DNA of 64,000 bases from Neobacillus novalis NBRC 102450. Lineage in GTDB: Bacteria > Bacillota > Bacilli > Bacillales > Cytobacillaceae. The stretch is taken from NCBI RefSeq assembly GCF_001591805.1, contig NZ_BCVP01000003.1, forward strand, positions 124,001 to 188,000, given 5' to 3'. Below, piece after piece: positions 17,882 through 27,695 of the stretch (its first letter is position 1; each line of letters starts with the position of its first letter). A program made the position numbers and the translations under genes. Below the pieces are notes generated by a model that was not told the origin of the DNA, ran no database searches, and saw nothing but the letters and a program-made list of their open reading frames with translations.

Positions 17882-18421
17882 TTAATGTACTTCTTCATGT
17901 TCGTAAATCGGCACCCAGCCTTCCGTGGTGACAAAAATTCTAACGGCTACCACTTTCCTGTCCTCTTCAAGTGTGAAGTAATGCCTTGTATTTTCAGGAA
18001 CCGAAATCAAATCTCCCGGATTTAGATGGACTTCAAAAAACTCACTATCTTTCCCTTGGATGACGAATACACCATGGCCGCTCACAATAAAGCGAACTTC
18101 ATCATCTGTGTGATGATGCTCATTTTTAAAGTTGGTAAGCAGGACGTCTAGATTGGGCGTATTATCAGATAATGAGATGACATCTTGAGCCTTATAGCCT
18201 CTTCTAGCGGAAACATCTGCAATTTCTTCCGCAAAGGTACTAAGAATTTCTTCCTTCTCCACATCACTCAAAAGATACTTTTCAACGAGCGATGCCGGAA
18301 GTTTGCTAATATCCCAATTTTCATAAATAACTTCCTGTGATTCTAGGAAGCTTGCGACTTCCTCTTGTCCGTGGATTTGCTCTTCATTACTTTGAAATGT
18401 AATATATGCCATGTTTATCAA
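17882..18421 (-). CDS. mtnD: MtnD, acireductone dioxygenase
   Basis: This 179-residue cupin has the metal ligands in HHHTDDEVRF (two His and the following Glu) and a later His in NTRHYFTLEE. It oxidises the acireductone 1,2-dihydroxy-3-keto-5-methylthiopentene; with Fe(II) it gives the methionine precursor KMTB and formate. It is the last gene of mtnWXBD, 13 bases after mtnB, and ends at a strong terminator. Confidence 0.96.
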   Translation of the reverse strand: MINMAYITFQSNEEQIHGQEEVASFLESQEVIYENWDISKLPASLVEKYLLSDVEKEEILSTFAEEIADVSARRGYKAQDVISLSDNTPNLDVLLTNFKNEHHHTDDEVRFIVSGHGVFVIQGKDSEFFEVHLNPGDLISVPENTRHYFTLEEDRKVVAVRIFVTTEGWVPIYEHEEVH

Positions 18422-18434
18422 CTCTCCCTTTTAA

Positions 18435-19064
18435 TTATACAACCTTAAATAATTGATATGGTTTATGCTCTAGCAAACGTAATTGGTAGCGAAATAAAAA
18501 TTCCGATGCTTCAAGGATTTTTTTTGCTTCAAATGCGTTTCTTCCCCAAACGGTGATTCCATGGTTTCGAATCAATACGGCACCAGTATCCCCTGAAACC
18601 TGTTCAGAAAAGGCATGTGCAAGTGTCGGAATATGGGCATAGTTGCGAATGATTGGGATTTTCAGGACAGCCTCTTCTTCCCACTTATCAAAGGCCTTTA
18701 TCAGCTCTTGCCCCTTAAATGTTACCTCGCCATTGTCACCATAAACTTCCGAAATGACGTTATTATCAATCGTATGGACATGTAGACTGCAGCCTGCATT
18801 CGTCTTGCGGTAAATCTCAACATGTAGAAGCGTTTCAGCTGATGGCTTAAGATGCGTTTCTTCAACTGCACGACCGAATTCGTCCACAAGGAGAAAATCC
18901 TCGGCTGTACGCTTGCGTTTGTCCTTCCCACTTGCCGTCACCAAAAATCGCAGCGGATGATCACTTACTTTAATCGCAAGGTTTCCGCTTGTTCCCATAA
19001 ACCAGTCCCGCTTTGCCAGCTCATCCTTTACATCAGCCAGTTCAGTCCATCTTTCCCTTAACAT
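18435..19064 (-). CDS. mtnB: MtnB, methylthioribulose-1-phosphate dehydratase
   Basis: The 209-residue protein belongs to the class II aldolase/adducin fold. Zinc ligands are in LHVHTIDNN and in the C-terminal [11 protein letters not shown]. It dehydrates 5-methylthioribulose-1-phosphate to the diketo phosphate used by MtnW. It overlaps mtnX by 7 bases, which couples translation. Confidence 0.95.
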   Translation of the reverse strand: MLRERWTELADVKDELAKRDWFMGTSGNLAIKVSDHPLRFLVTASGKDKRKRTAEDFLLVDEFGRAVEETHLKPSAETLLHVEIYRKTNAGCSLHVHTIDNNVISEVYGDNGEVTFKGQELIKAFDKWEEEAVLKIPIIRNYAHIPTLAHAFSEQVSGDTGAVLIRNHGITVWGRNAFEAKKILEASEFLFRYQLRLLEHKPYQLFKVV

Positions 19065-19732
19065 GTCAGCTCACCCGCCCCAATTCTTTTTTTTATTTCA
19101 TCGATACAATCAAAGAATGTAGTAAACCCTTCATGATTAATCCCCCATTCCCCGCATTTTTCCAGCAGTAAATCGCGGGCCAGCACAAAGTCAGCATGCT
19201 TGGCAGCCTCGAGATCGGTAACAGAATCGCCAATAACGATTTTGAAGCTGTCTTCATTGTGGTTCAGTTTACGAATGATACTCGGTTTACAGCAGCCGCA
19301 ATCATTTTTACATAATGAATCGCATTCATAAGGCCAAAGAATCTTAATGGTCTCACCTGAAAAATCAGATTCATTACAGTAAATTCCAGCTAACGGGGAA
19401 TAATCTGCTAAAACCGGATGAACAAAAAAGTCAATACCGCCACTAACAATATAAAAAGGGATACCTTCCTGGCGTGCAAATTCAACAAACTCGTTGAAGC
19501 CTGGTCGAATCCTAGCATTCTTAATCGCAAACGCGGTAATTTCCTCCTTTAAGTGACTAGGTAAAAGTGAAAATAATTTTCCTACGCCCTCATTAATCGA
19601 TATCTGGCGGGAAAGGATTTGATCTTTGATCTGCACCCATTCAGGGGGCGCAAATTTTTTCATAATGGCAATGATGTTATCACTTTCGGTTACTGTTCCG
19701 TCAAAGTCACAATAAATTACCGGCTTTGTCAT
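19058..19732 (-). CDS. mtnX: MtnX, HAD phosphatase of methionine salvage
   Basis: This 224-residue HAD hydrolase has the nucleophile motif [12 protein letters not shown] (Asp9), motif II SGGID and motif III GDSVTD. A cysteine-rich insert ([16 protein letters not shown]) is a normal MtnX feature. It removes phosphate from 2-hydroxy-3-keto-5-methylthiopentenyl-1-phosphate. The start is adjacent to the mtnW stop, and its end overlaps mtnB. The MtnW plus MtnX pair replaces the fused MtnC of other bacteria. Confidence 0.96.
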   Translation of the reverse strand: MTKPVIYCDFDGTVTESDNIIAIMKKFAPPEWVQIKDQILSRQISINEGVGKLFSLLPSHLKEEITAFAIKNARIRPGFNEFVEFARQEGIPFYIVSGGIDFFVHPVLADYSPLAGIYCNESDFSGETIKILWPYECDSLCKNDCGCCKPSIIRKLNHNEDSFKIVIGDSVTDLEAAKHADFVLARDLLLEKCGEWGINHEGFTTFFDCIDEIKKRIGAGELTC

Positions 19733-20944
19733 TTAAGAAGTCACCTCGGCATTTCCCCATAGCTGGAGTGCCTTTTTTAGCTCAGGGCACTGTTCAGCCC
19801 CCTCAACCAGTAGCTTGCCTTGGAGATTGGTTTCAATCGCCTGCCGGAATGCAAGGCCGCCGCCGCGGGCACCGTCTGGATGACCATGGACTCCTCCACC
19901 TGCGTTAATCACAGAATCATTCCCGAAATCACGGATTAACAACGGTACTAATCCCGGATGAATGCCCGCTGAAGGAACAGGAAATGCCTTTTTAAACACG
20001 TCTTCCTTCGTCAACTCACTTGCGATTGATAGTGCCGAAGTTTGTTCCAAGGCTACTGTTCCATAAGGTGATGGGAACAATGATAAATCTGCACCTGCGT
20101 AACGGAGCAGCTTGCCAAGGAGCAGGGAGTGTGACAATCCATATTCGCGGGAGGAAGTGAGTGCACCGCTTACTGCAGGATGTGCCATCAGCGGTAAGGC
20201 TATTTCATCGTCCTCTCGTAACTCCTGCAGGACATCGAGACCATAGGCAAACACATTAAACAATAAGAGGTCGGCACCAAGTTCTGCAGCCTTTCTTGCT
20301 TTATCTCTTAACTGTGATGTTCTTCCGGTTAAGTTTACCGCGTACAGGGTACGATGCCCTGTTTGTTCTTGTACTTCTCGAAGCACCTGTTTCCCGGCAG
20401 TAATTCTTTTTTCAAACGGCGTCAGCTCATTTTCAAAAAGGATTTCATCATCCTTTACTAAATCAACTCCCCCTAGGGCTTGCTGTTTGAGCTGCATAGC
20501 CAAAAAGGAAAGGTCTTTACCGAGCACGCCTTTAAAAATGCTCATTAACAGCGGTCGATCAAACACATTTAATTTTTCACGAAGGCCATCCATACCAAAC
20601 CTTGGCCCAGGGAACAAACTTTTTAATCCGTTATCAAACTGCAAATCTAGCAGTTTGATTTTTCCATCCAAAGAAAGCTTTCCGAATACCGTTGTTAGGA
20701 TAGCAGGAAGATCGTTGGAAAAATTAATTGTTGGATAGGCAATCCGAATAAGGGATTGATCCGCATTGTCAGAAGGTAATCCCTCAATCGAAACTACTCT
20801 GCCTTTATGCTTGCGCAATTGGCTTTGCTCTAATTCAGGCAGATTGGTCCATGACCCTACCGTTAAACCAAGAGCAATTTCCTCGGCTTTTTTTTCGGGA
20901 TTTTTCTCATCATGTATGAGATAAGTAGCAATTAATTCAGACAT
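19733..20944 (-). CDS. mtnW: MtnW, RuBisCO-like diketo-methylthiopentyl-1-P enolase
   Basis: This 403-residue RuBisCO-like protein has the carbamylated-lysine region [10 protein letters not shown] and the C-terminal [15 protein letters not shown] phosphate site. It enolises 2,3-diketo-5-methylthiopentyl-1-phosphate and does not fix CO2. The ribosome site GAGGAG precedes the ATG. It is the first gene of mtnWXBD, directly downstream of an S-box riboswitch. Confidence 0.96.
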   Translation of the reverse strand: MSELIATYLIHDEKNPEKKAEEIALGLTVGSWTNLPELEQSQLRKHKGRVVSIEGLPSDNADQSLIRIAYPTINFSNDLPAILTTVFGKLSLDGKIKLLDLQFDNGLKSLFPGPRFGMDGLREKLNVFDRPLLMSIFKGVLGKDLSFLAMQLKQQALGGVDLVKDDEILFENELTPFEKRITAGKQVLREVQEQTGHRTLYAVNLTGRTSQLRDKARKAAELGADLLLFNVFAYGLDVLQELREDDEIALPLMAHPAVSGALTSSREYGLSHSLLLGKLLRYAGADLSLFPSPYGTVALEQTSALSIASELTKEDVFKKAFPVPSAGIHPGLVPLLIRDFGNDSVINAGGGVHGHPDGARGGGLAFRQAIETNLQGKLLVEGAEQCPELKKALQLWGNAEVTS

Positions 20945-20969
20945 ATTTCAAACTCCTCTTTGATAAAAC

Positions 20970-21128
20970 ATAAAAAACCCCTTCAAAAAGAAGAGGTTAG
21001 CGTCACAAACTAACCATCTTCTCATCTTTCAGCTTGTCGCTGCAAGATTTAGCACCGTGCTTAACCACAAGGTTTAAGTCGGTTGCCGGGCTTCATCGGG
21101 CTTTTCCCTCCGCCTGCTCTTGATAAGA
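20970..21128 (-). ncRNA. SAM-I (S-box) riboswitch of mtnWXBD
   Basis: On the minus strand the leader begins CTTATCAAGAGCAGGCGGAGGGA and has the S-box blocks GATGAAGCCCGGCAACC and GGTGCTAA. It ends in a terminator with a long stem (GAAGAtGGTTAG/CTAACCTCTTC) and a T run just before mtnW. High SAM should favour termination. The P3 arm between GCAACC and GGTGCTAA is 24 bases, a normal size. Confidence 0.95.
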
Positions 21129-21208
21129 AAACGATTCGTATTTATTCATTTTTTCACAATGTTTAACTTTATTTTGGATTATCCCAAGAAAAGAATAAAA
21201 TGTCAACC

Positions 21209-22387
21209 CTATTTTCGAAAAATTTCTAAACGACTTATTCTTCTGACAGCTTCCGTTAACCGTTCCTCGGATGATAATAAACCAACACGGACAAAGCCCT
21301 CGCCAAATTCTCCAAACCCAATCCCCGGTGCGACCATTATATGGGCTTGTTCAAGAAGAATGGTCGAAAATTCCTCAGATGAATACCCATCGGGAACCTT
21401 AAGCCAGGCAAAAAATGAGCCTTTTGGTGCGGTGACATTCCAACCGAGCGATAGAAGGCCAGTAATTAAAACATTTCGCCTCCGTTCATACAGATCATTA
21501 AGTTCGTTCACACAATCCTGGGGACCCGTTAATGCAACGGCAGCTGCCTCCTGTACCGCTCCAAATAAACTGACATATTGATGATCCTGCAATAGTTCAA
21601 TCGCGGAAATAACACTTTCATTCCCCACGGCAAATCCCACCCGCCAGCCTGCCATATTATAGGTTTTCGACAGCGTGTAGATTTCAATTCCCACTTCCTT
21701 CGCTCCATCTACTTGTAAAAAGCTAACCGGCTTTACACCGTCAAAGCCAATTGCACCGTAAGCAAAATCATGAACGACGCAAATATCATTTTCATTGGCC
21801 AGTTTGATAGTTTTCGCAAAAAACTCCTCACTTGCGGTGGCACCGGTAGGATTATTTGGGTAATTGAGAAACATTAATTTTGCTTTTGATAAAGCAGCCG
21901 AATCCAGTTCTTGATAATCCGGTAAGAAATCATTTTCCGCTCTTAAAGGCATCGTAACCATTTCCGCCTGTGCAAGGGCAACGCCTGACCAATAATCAGG
22001 GTAACCCGGGTCGGGAACGAGGATGGTATCGCCTGGGTTTAATAAACACTGAGGAATCTCGACCAGCCCCGCTTTACCGCCAAATAAAATCGCCACCTCT
22101 TTGTTTGCATCAATGGTCACACCATATTCTCTTAAATAAAAATCTGCAGCAGCTTGTTTTAAGTAACCAAATCCTTGAAAGGGCGAATATTTATGGTTGA
22201 GCGGATTGGCCGCGGCTTCCTGAAGCCTTGCCACAATATGGGGCGGTGTTGGCTGATCTGGATTGCCTTGTCCTAAGTTAATCACATCATGGCCCGCGGC
22301 TATATATTCCCCCACTTTTTTAACAAGACCTGCAAAAAATTGTTTTGGTAGTCTTTTCAATAGTTCCGATGACGGAAACTGCTTCAT
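21209..22387 (-). CDS. mtnE: MtnE, PLP-dependent aminotransferase of methionine salvage
   Basis: The start is placed at 22387 (MKQFPSSELL) after GGTGAG; the frame opens 9 codons earlier without a ribosome site. The 392-residue class I/II aminotransferase has the PLP lysine in YTLSKTYNMAGWRVGF and the segment NYPNNPTGA. Placement next to mtnW and opposite mtnK matches the Bacillus subtilis gene that transaminates KMTB to methionine. No S-box lies directly before it, unlike mtnW and mtnK. Confidence 0.9.
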   Translation of the reverse strand: MKQFPSSELLKRLPKQFFAGLVKKVGEYIAAGHDVINLGQGNPDQPTPPHIVARLQEAAANPLNHKYSPFQGFGYLKQAAADFYLREYGVTIDANKEVAILFGGKAGLVEIPQCLLNPGDTILVPDPGYPDYWSGVALAQAEMVTMPLRAENDFLPDYQELDSAALSKAKLMFLNYPNNPTGATASEEFFAKTIKLANENDICVVHDFAYGAIGFDGVKPVSFLQVDGAKEVGIEIYTLSKTYNMAGWRVGFAVGNESVISAIELLQDHQYVSLFGAVQEAAAVALTGPQDCVNELNDLYERRRNVLITGLLSLGWNVTAPKGSFFAWLKVPDGYSSEEFSTILLEQAHIMVAPGIGFGEFGEGFVRVGLLSSEERLTEAVRRISRLEIFRK

Positions 22388-22629
22388 CGTTCTCACCTGC
22401 TTTTTTATTTTCAAATTATTGTTGAATTTCTAGTGACAAATGTTATAACTTTTATACTAGCTTGTAAAGGGAAAATTTCAAAAGAGGTGAAGATTCTTGA
22501 AATTAAAGATTTCCTGTTCTTATCTTTTGGATGGATTGGCTTGCTGATATAATAAAAAATATTGACACCCATTACTTAATCTTGGTATAGTTTTTATCAG
22601 ATTGAAAAAAACTGAAAATTTTATTTACT

Positions 22630-22836
22630 CTTATCATGAGCTGGCTGAGGGATTGGCCCTTTGAAGCCCAGCAACCGACCGGAAAACCATTATGAAATGG
22701 GGCGCCTATTTGCGCCGGGGAGGGGTCCCCTAACAGGCACGGTGCTAATTCCAACAGATGTTTGTCTTTCTGAGAGATAAGAGGTTCGAAGAGTAACCGT
22801 CTTCTAGCCTCTTTCAGATGAGAAAGAGGCTTTTTT
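22630..22836 (+). ncRNA. SAM-I (S-box) riboswitch of mtnK with enlarged P3
   Basis: The leader has P1 CTTATCA...GAGATAAG and the S-box blocks GAGGGATTGGCCC, GAAGCCCAGCAACC and GGTGCTAATTCC. It ends in a terminator (AGCCTCTTTC/GAAAGAGGCT plus T6 at 22806-22836). The P3 region (22677-22740) is 64 bases, against 24 in the mtnW copy. It contains three possible hairpins, including GGCGCC-TATTT-GCGCC style pairing. Confidence 0.93.
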
Positions 22837-22888
22837 AGTGCAGAAATAAGCACGGATAAGCCTCCACTAATTAGGAGGATTTTTAGAA

Positions 22889-24073
22889 ATGAGTCTATTA
22901 AAGCAAACAACCTATCAGTCATTTACCGAAACTACCGCCAAAGAGTTAGCCCTAGCATTAAATCTTTTTTCTGATAACCCTGAACTTTCCTGTAAGGAGA
23001 TTGGTGATGGGAATCTTAATTTAGTATTTCATATTGTCGACGAAAAGAACGGAAAAGGCGTAATCATCAAACAAGCTCTTCCATATGCCAAAGTTGTAGG
23101 CGAAAGCTGGCCATTGACACTTAAAAGGGCAAAGATTGAAGCAGATGCCTTGAAAATATTCGGTTCTATTGCTCCAAATTATGTTCCAGAGGTTTACTAT
23201 ACCAACGACGTGCTGGCCGTGACTGTCATGGAAGACCTCTCCCATCTTTTGATTGCGAGAAAGGGATTCATTAAAGGGGAAACCTACCCGCTTTTGTCCC
23301 AACATCTGGGTGAATATCTGGCGAGAACACTATTTTTTACATCCGATTATGGATTAAGTCCGTCTGTAAAAAAAGAACAGGTTCAGCAATTTATCAATCC
23401 AGAGCTTTGCAAAATCACCGAGGATTTAATTTTCACCGATCCATTCTATGATGCAGAGACCAACGAGTTTGAGGCTGGCTTGCGAGCTGCGGTCGAGGAT
23501 CTTTGGAAAGATGGTGAGCTGAAATTTCATGTGAACGTTTTGAAAAAAAGCTTTTTAACTGAAGCAGAGGTTCTCCTTCATGGAGATTTGCATACTGGAA
23601 GTATTTTTGCCGATAATTCAGCAACAAAAGTTATTGACCCTGAATTCGCGTTTTATGGCCCAGCAGGATTTGATATTGGCCAGGTATTTGCGAATCTCCT
23701 TTTCCAAGTCATAGTGAACGAGCAAAACCAAGCTCTCTTTATCAAACATCTTGAAACAGTGTGGAATGTATTTGAAGATCAATTCACACACCTTTGGAAT
23801 ACTGAAAATAAGGAAAATTTAGCACAATCCTCTGCATTCTTACACTACAATTTAGCTAAATTTTTCGAGGATGCTCTTGGATTTGCCGGCTGTGAGCTAA
23901 TCCGGAGAACCATTGGACTCGCACATGTTGCCGATTTAGATAGTATTGTAGAGGAGCAAACTAGATTAGCTGCCAAACGTAAATCGTTAGAACTTGGGGG
24001 AATCCTTATCAAACAAAGGAAAGAAATCAAGGATCTTGGAGCTTTTATTGGTACGGTTAAAGGCGTACTTTAA
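22889..24073 (+). CDS. mtnK: MtnK, 5-methylthioribose kinase
   Basis: The 394-residue kinase has an aminoglycoside-phosphotransferase-like fold with the catalytic loop LLHGDLHTGSIF and the metal motif VIDPEFAFYGPAGFDIG. It phosphorylates methylthioribose to the 1-phosphate. The start follows TTAGGAGG. A SAM riboswitch precedes it. In Bacillus subtilis mtnK is partnered with mtnA, the isomerase; here a terminator follows and mtnA is absent from the window. Confidence 0.96.
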   Translation: MSLLKQTTYQSFTETTAKELALALNLFSDNPELSCKEIGDGNLNLVFHIVDEKNGKGVIIKQALPYAKVVGESWPLTLKRAKIEADALKIFGSIAPNYVPEVYYTNDVLAVTVMEDLSHLLIARKGFIKGETYPLLSQHLGEYLARTLFFTSDYGLSPSVKKEQVQQFINPELCKITEDLIFTDPFYDAETNEFEAGLRAAVEDLWKDGELKFHVNVLKKSFLTEAEVLLHGDLHTGSIFADNSATKVIDPEFAFYGPAGFDIGQVFANLLFQVIVNEQNQALFIKHLETVWNVFEDQFTHLWNTENKENLAQSSAFLHYNLAKFFEDALGFAGCELIRRTIGLAHVADLDSIVEEQTRLAAKRKSLELGGILIKQRKEIKDLGAFIGTVKGVL

Positions 24074-24075
24074 TC

Positions 24076-24111
24076 GTAAAAGCAATCCGATGTTATTCGG
24101 ATTGCTTTTAC
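24076..24111. terminator. Bidirectional terminator between mtnK and the kinase gene
   Basis: A 15-bp stem GTAAAAGCAATCCGA/TCGGATTGCTTTTAC is placed between the two convergent stops. Confidence 0.9.
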
Positions 24112-25256
24112 TTAGGTATCGCAACATTGTTATCTTCAATTGGAAGGGTGATCCGAAAAATCGTCCCTTTCCCTTCTTCACTTTCAACATTGATAGTTCC
24201 TTTATGCTCTGCAATGATGCGAAAGCTAACCATTAAGCCAAGGCCGGTTCCCTGGTCCTTAGTTGTATAAAATGGTTCGCCAAGCTTATTTATGATTTCT
24301 TTCGGTATTCCTATCCCTTCATCCTCAATCGAAATACTCATTCGATTGGCTATTTTCTTAATGGTAATGGTTATATTGCCGCCTTCTTGCATAACTTCGA
24401 TGGCATTTTTGATTAAATTGATAAAAACTTTTTTCAACTGATTTGGTTCGCAAAAAATTGGTGGAAGCTGTTCATTATAGTTCGTAACAAATTGAACATT
24501 GTGAAGGACCGCTTGTGCAGTCAGCAGGTCGACAGTCTCCTTCATGATTTGAGTTATTTCCTTCTCTTCATACCTAGTTGCCTGCGGTTTAGCAAGAATC
24601 AAAAATTCATTGATAATCGAATCAATTCGCTGAAGCTCCGAGGTAATAACCTGATAATACATCGAATGCTCTTTCATGATACTGCCTTCAAGTAATTGGA
24701 TGAAACCTTTTAATGCTGTCATCGGATTACGAATTTCATGAGCGATTCCTGCCGCCAGTTCGCCAATCACATTTAAGGTATCTGATTTTCGCAGATGCTC
24801 TTGCATTTCCATCATTTCCGATATATCCTTAAAAACGGTAAAATTCAACCCCTCAACGATTTCCGCTTTTGAGGAATATTCAAAATATTTCTTCTTGCCA
24901 TCCACTGTTTCAACAATGGTTATAGGAGTACAATGCCCATTATTGAGTACCTGTTCAATATGTTGTATTATTTCCTGTGTATTGCTTTCATGATGGGTAT
25001 ATAAATCGTATAACCGAAATCCGATTAATCTTTCCTTTGGGAGGCAAAGCATTTTTTCACCGGCCAAATTAATATCAACAATACGATGCTGATTATCCCA
25101 TAAAATAAGGCCATCGATGGAATCTTCAAAAATCCGTCTGTATCTTTGTTCGCTCTTCTGTAAATCAAATTCCACTTTCTGCATTTCACTATTTTCAAGA
25201 GGTAAAGCGCTTTCTTGTTTGATCTGCTTCTCCAACCGTAGCCACCCCGCGAACAT
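24108..25256 (-). CDS. kinE: KinE-like PAS sensor histidine kinase
   Basis: This 382-residue protein has a PAS domain (about 36-145) and a HisKA domain with His173 in AAGIAHEIRNPMTAL. Its HATPase domain has INLIKNAIEVM, DEGIGIP and GTGLGL. Position beside mtnK matches Bacillus subtilis kinE, a phosphorelay kinase feeding Spo0F. The N-terminus is uncertain: the ATG at 25256 lacks a ribosome site. Upstream in the same frame is a hydrophobic stretch without a start, while a well-positioned TTG at 25308 lies in another frame. The gene symbol rests on synteny and domain layout. Confidence 0.8.
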   Translation of the reverse strand: MFAGWLRLEKQIKQESALPLENSEMQKVEFDLQKSEQRYRRIFEDSIDGLILWDNQHRIVDINLAGEKMLCLPKERLIGFRLYDLYTHHESNTQEIIQHIEQVLNNGHCTPITIVETVDGKKKYFEYSSKAEIVEGLNFTVFKDISEMMEMQEHLRKSDTLNVIGELAAGIAHEIRNPMTALKGFIQLLEGSIMKEHSMYYQVITSELQRIDSIINEFLILAKPQATRYEEKEITQIMKETVDLLTAQAVLHNVQFVTNYNEQLPPIFCEPNQLKKVFINLIKNAIEVMQEGGNITITIKKIANRMSISIEDEGIGIPKEIINKLGEPFYTTKDQGTGLGLMVSFRIIAEHKGTINVESEEGKGTIFRITLPIEDNNVAIPK

Positions 25257-25356
25257 AAATAATCGTCCAATAAATAGTATTATAAGTCATATATTCTACA
25301 TCGAACAAGAAAAATCCTTTTCGCATGTTAAGCAAATTTTTAATGACCAAGATCGT

Positions 25357-25396
25357 AAAAAAAACGCAAAGCACTTGTGTGCTTTACGTTTTTTCC
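25357..25396 (-). terminator. Terminator of the 2-oxoacid:ferredoxin oxidoreductase operon
   Basis: Stem AAAACGCAAAGCAC/GTGCTTTACGTTTT has one mismatch and a T run on the minus strand. Confidence 0.85.
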
Positions 25397-25400
25397 TTAC

Positions 25401-27695
25401 CTATAACATAGGGTTTTCATGCTTCGCTTTTAGACGCTGCCATCTTTTTTCTACTTCTGCTTCGAACTCTTGTAAAATAGGTTTGTTTTCATCTTTTAAG
25501 AGATGTTTTGTTTTACCCATATATTTTAACCAATCAGAAAGTGGAATCCGTTTGTTCTTTTCTTCTGGATTGTAGGTAATCGTTGTTTCCCCTTGTTCTA
25601 CTTCATAAAGCGGGAAGAAGCAGGAATTTACAGCAGCTTCAACAATTGTGGTACCGAATCGGTCGTCCGATTTCCAGTTTAAAGGACAAGCGATTAAGAG
25701 CTTCCCGTACACAGTTCCTACATTTTGGGCATACCACTGTGCTTTAGCACCCTTTTTCACCAAGTCTTGCGGAAAGGCTTCCGAACCAGTAAACACATAC
25801 GGTATATTGGTTGCAGCCATGATTTGCGCTGTATCCTTATGGTGGAAGGCTTTACCTCGCTGTGTTTTTCCAACACCAGATGTACTAGTCATATGCCCAA
25901 GCGGCGTCGAATAGGACATTTGTGAACCTGTATTCATATAGCCTTCGTTATCATATTCCAGCATAATTAATTTATGTCCGCGAAGAGCCGTCCCAATGGC
26001 CGAACCCATTCCGATATCCATTCCGCCGTCACCAGTTATCATGACAAATGTAGCATCGTCAGCTACCTCAATTTCACCACGGCGCTTCAGTTCCATAAAG
26101 GCTTCAAGCGTACCGGATAATGTGGCAGCACCATTTTGGAACAGATTGTGAATCATCGTTTGCTTATGTGATGTGTTTGGATAACCAGTCGTGGTAACAT
26201 AGGCACAGCCCGTTTGGAATAGGGTAACGACATCGCCTTCGATGCCTTTAAAGAATAATTCCAATCCAGCGAATATGCCACATCCAGGACAGGCCCCATG
26301 ACCTGAGGCAATCCGTTTCGGTTTGCCTGTAAGTGCCCGAAGCGGCGGGATTTTCACCTTTAATTTATTCGTTTCCTCATCCATTTTCACATCAATTAAG
26401 CCTGTTTTAAATGCATCCCCATGCTGTGGCATAATCACGGGTTTCAGGATTTTCTCCGGATCACCTGGAACATGACCGTAGTAATCAAACGGCTTATCAG
26501 CTCTTCCTTTATCCATTGCGTCAATGGCCATATCAAACAAAGCCTGCGCATCGGTTGCATAAAAATCCTTACCGCCGAGGCCAAAGACACGGCTTAAGAC
26601 AATGGTTTGGTTTTCTTTATCATCTTGAAGTGCAGATTTCACTTCATGGGTTAAGTTAGGACCATTGGCACCGTAAGAATCCGCACGTTCCCCCACTAAC
26701 AATGCTTTCACATTTTTTAGGGCCTCACGAATTTCCTTCGCCGGGAATGGACGGATGATATTCGGGCTGATAATACCTGCTTTTATCCCTTTTGCACGAA
26801 GCTGATCCACTACATCCTTAGCCGATTCAGCGGCAGAGTTTAATAAAAATAGAGCGACATCAGCATCTTCCATTTTATATAAATCAAGAACAGGATATTC
26901 TCGGCCGGAAAGCTTTGCATATTCGGCAGCAACTTCTCTAAATACCTCACCGGCATTGTAAATTGCTTCTGACTGTTGGAAATGATTATTGATGAAATCA
27001 TCGCCGCTCATATGTGCACCAATCGTTACTGGTTTTTGCGGATCCCTGATAAAATTGTAATCAGTTGGGCACTCGCCAACAAATTGCTGTACCACCCTGC
27101 GGTCATTAAAATATTCCACCCTCCTTTTTTGGTGAGACGTAAAGAAACCGTCATAGGCAACAATAACTGGCAGTCTTACTTTGGAATGCTCGGCAATTTT
27201 CAATGCCATAATATTCATATCATAAACGGCTTGAGGTGTTTTTGCTGTTAAAATAACCCATCCCGTATTCAAGGCATAATAAAGATCGGAATGATCTCCC
27301 CTAATATCAAGCGGGCCGCTAACCGAACGAGTTACAAGGTTCATGACCATTGGAAAACGTGTTCCCGATTGTACAGGCATTTGTTCAATCATATATAAGA
27401 ACCCATTGGCACTTGTGGCATTGATTACCCGCGCCCCTGTCGCAGCGGCACCATAACAAATTCCTGCTGAACCATGTTCGCCGTCTGCTGGAATCAGTTT
27501 AATATCGTGTTCCCCGCGTGTTTTCATTTGATCTAGAAATTGCGCTACTTCTGTTGATGGTGTAATTGGGAAATAGCCCATAATATGATAATTGATTTGC
27601 GCAGCTGCCATTGCTGCCATTTCATTCCCTGACTCAAAGGTAGATACTTGTTCAGCGATACCCTGAGTTGTTAATTTATCTTCTAAAATTGCCAT
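25401..27695 (-). CDS. 2-oxoacid (pyruvate):ferredoxin oxidoreductase, fused alpha and beta subunits
   Basis: The 764-residue protein begins with the pyrimidine-binding alpha part (GYFPITPSTEVAQFL, residues 40-54) and the alpha C-terminal domain. The beta part follows, with the cysteine motif ACPGCG and the thiamine diphosphate/Mg site GDGGMDIGMGSAIGTA. It oxidises a 2-oxoacid, most likely pyruvate, to acyl-CoA and CO2 and reduces ferredoxin. Gamma and delta parts are in the upstream gene, which overlaps by TAATG. An alpha-beta fusion plus a gamma-delta fusion is an uncommon two-gene layout. Substrate assignment is inference. Confidence 0.88.
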   Translation of the reverse strand: MAILEDKLTTQGIAEQVSTFESGNEMAAMAAAQINYHIMGYFPITPSTEVAQFLDQMKTRGEHDIKLIPADGEHGSAGICYGAAATGARVINATSANGFLYMIEQMPVQSGTRFPMVMNLVTRSVSGPLDIRGDHSDLYYALNTGWVILTAKTPQAVYDMNIMALKIAEHSKVRLPVIVAYDGFFTSHQKRRVEYFNDRRVVQQFVGECPTDYNFIRDPQKPVTIGAHMSGDDFINNHFQQSEAIYNAGEVFREVAAEYAKLSGREYPVLDLYKMEDADVALFLLNSAAESAKDVVDQLRAKGIKAGIISPNIIRPFPAKEIREALKNVKALLVGERADSYGANGPNLTHEVKSALQDDKENQTIVLSRVFGLGGKDFYATDAQALFDMAIDAMDKGRADKPFDYYGHVPGDPEKILKPVIMPQHGDAFKTGLIDVKMDEETNKLKVKIPPLRALTGKPKRIASGHGACPGCGIFAGLELFFKGIEGDVVTLFQTGCAYVTTTGYPNTSHKQTMIHNLFQNGAATLSGTLEAFMELKRRGEIEVADDATFVMITGDGGMDIGMGSAIGTALRGHKLIMLEYDNEGYMNTGSQMSYSTPLGHMTSTSGVGKTQRGKAFHHKDTAQIMAATNIPYVFTGSEAFPQDLVKKGAKAQWYAQNVGTVYGKLLIACPLNWKSDDRFGTTIVEAAVNSCFFPLYEVEQGETTITYNPEEKNKRIPLSDWLKYMGKTKHLLKDENKPILQEFEAEVEKRWQRLKAKHENPML

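Noticed and set aside
22433..22445. 13-mer GTGACAAATGTTA shared with 28806-28818, both upstream of minus-strand genes
   Set aside because: Distances to the starts differ (46 and 98 bases), there is no symmetry, and two copies of an AT-rich 13-mer in 64 kb are weak evidence.
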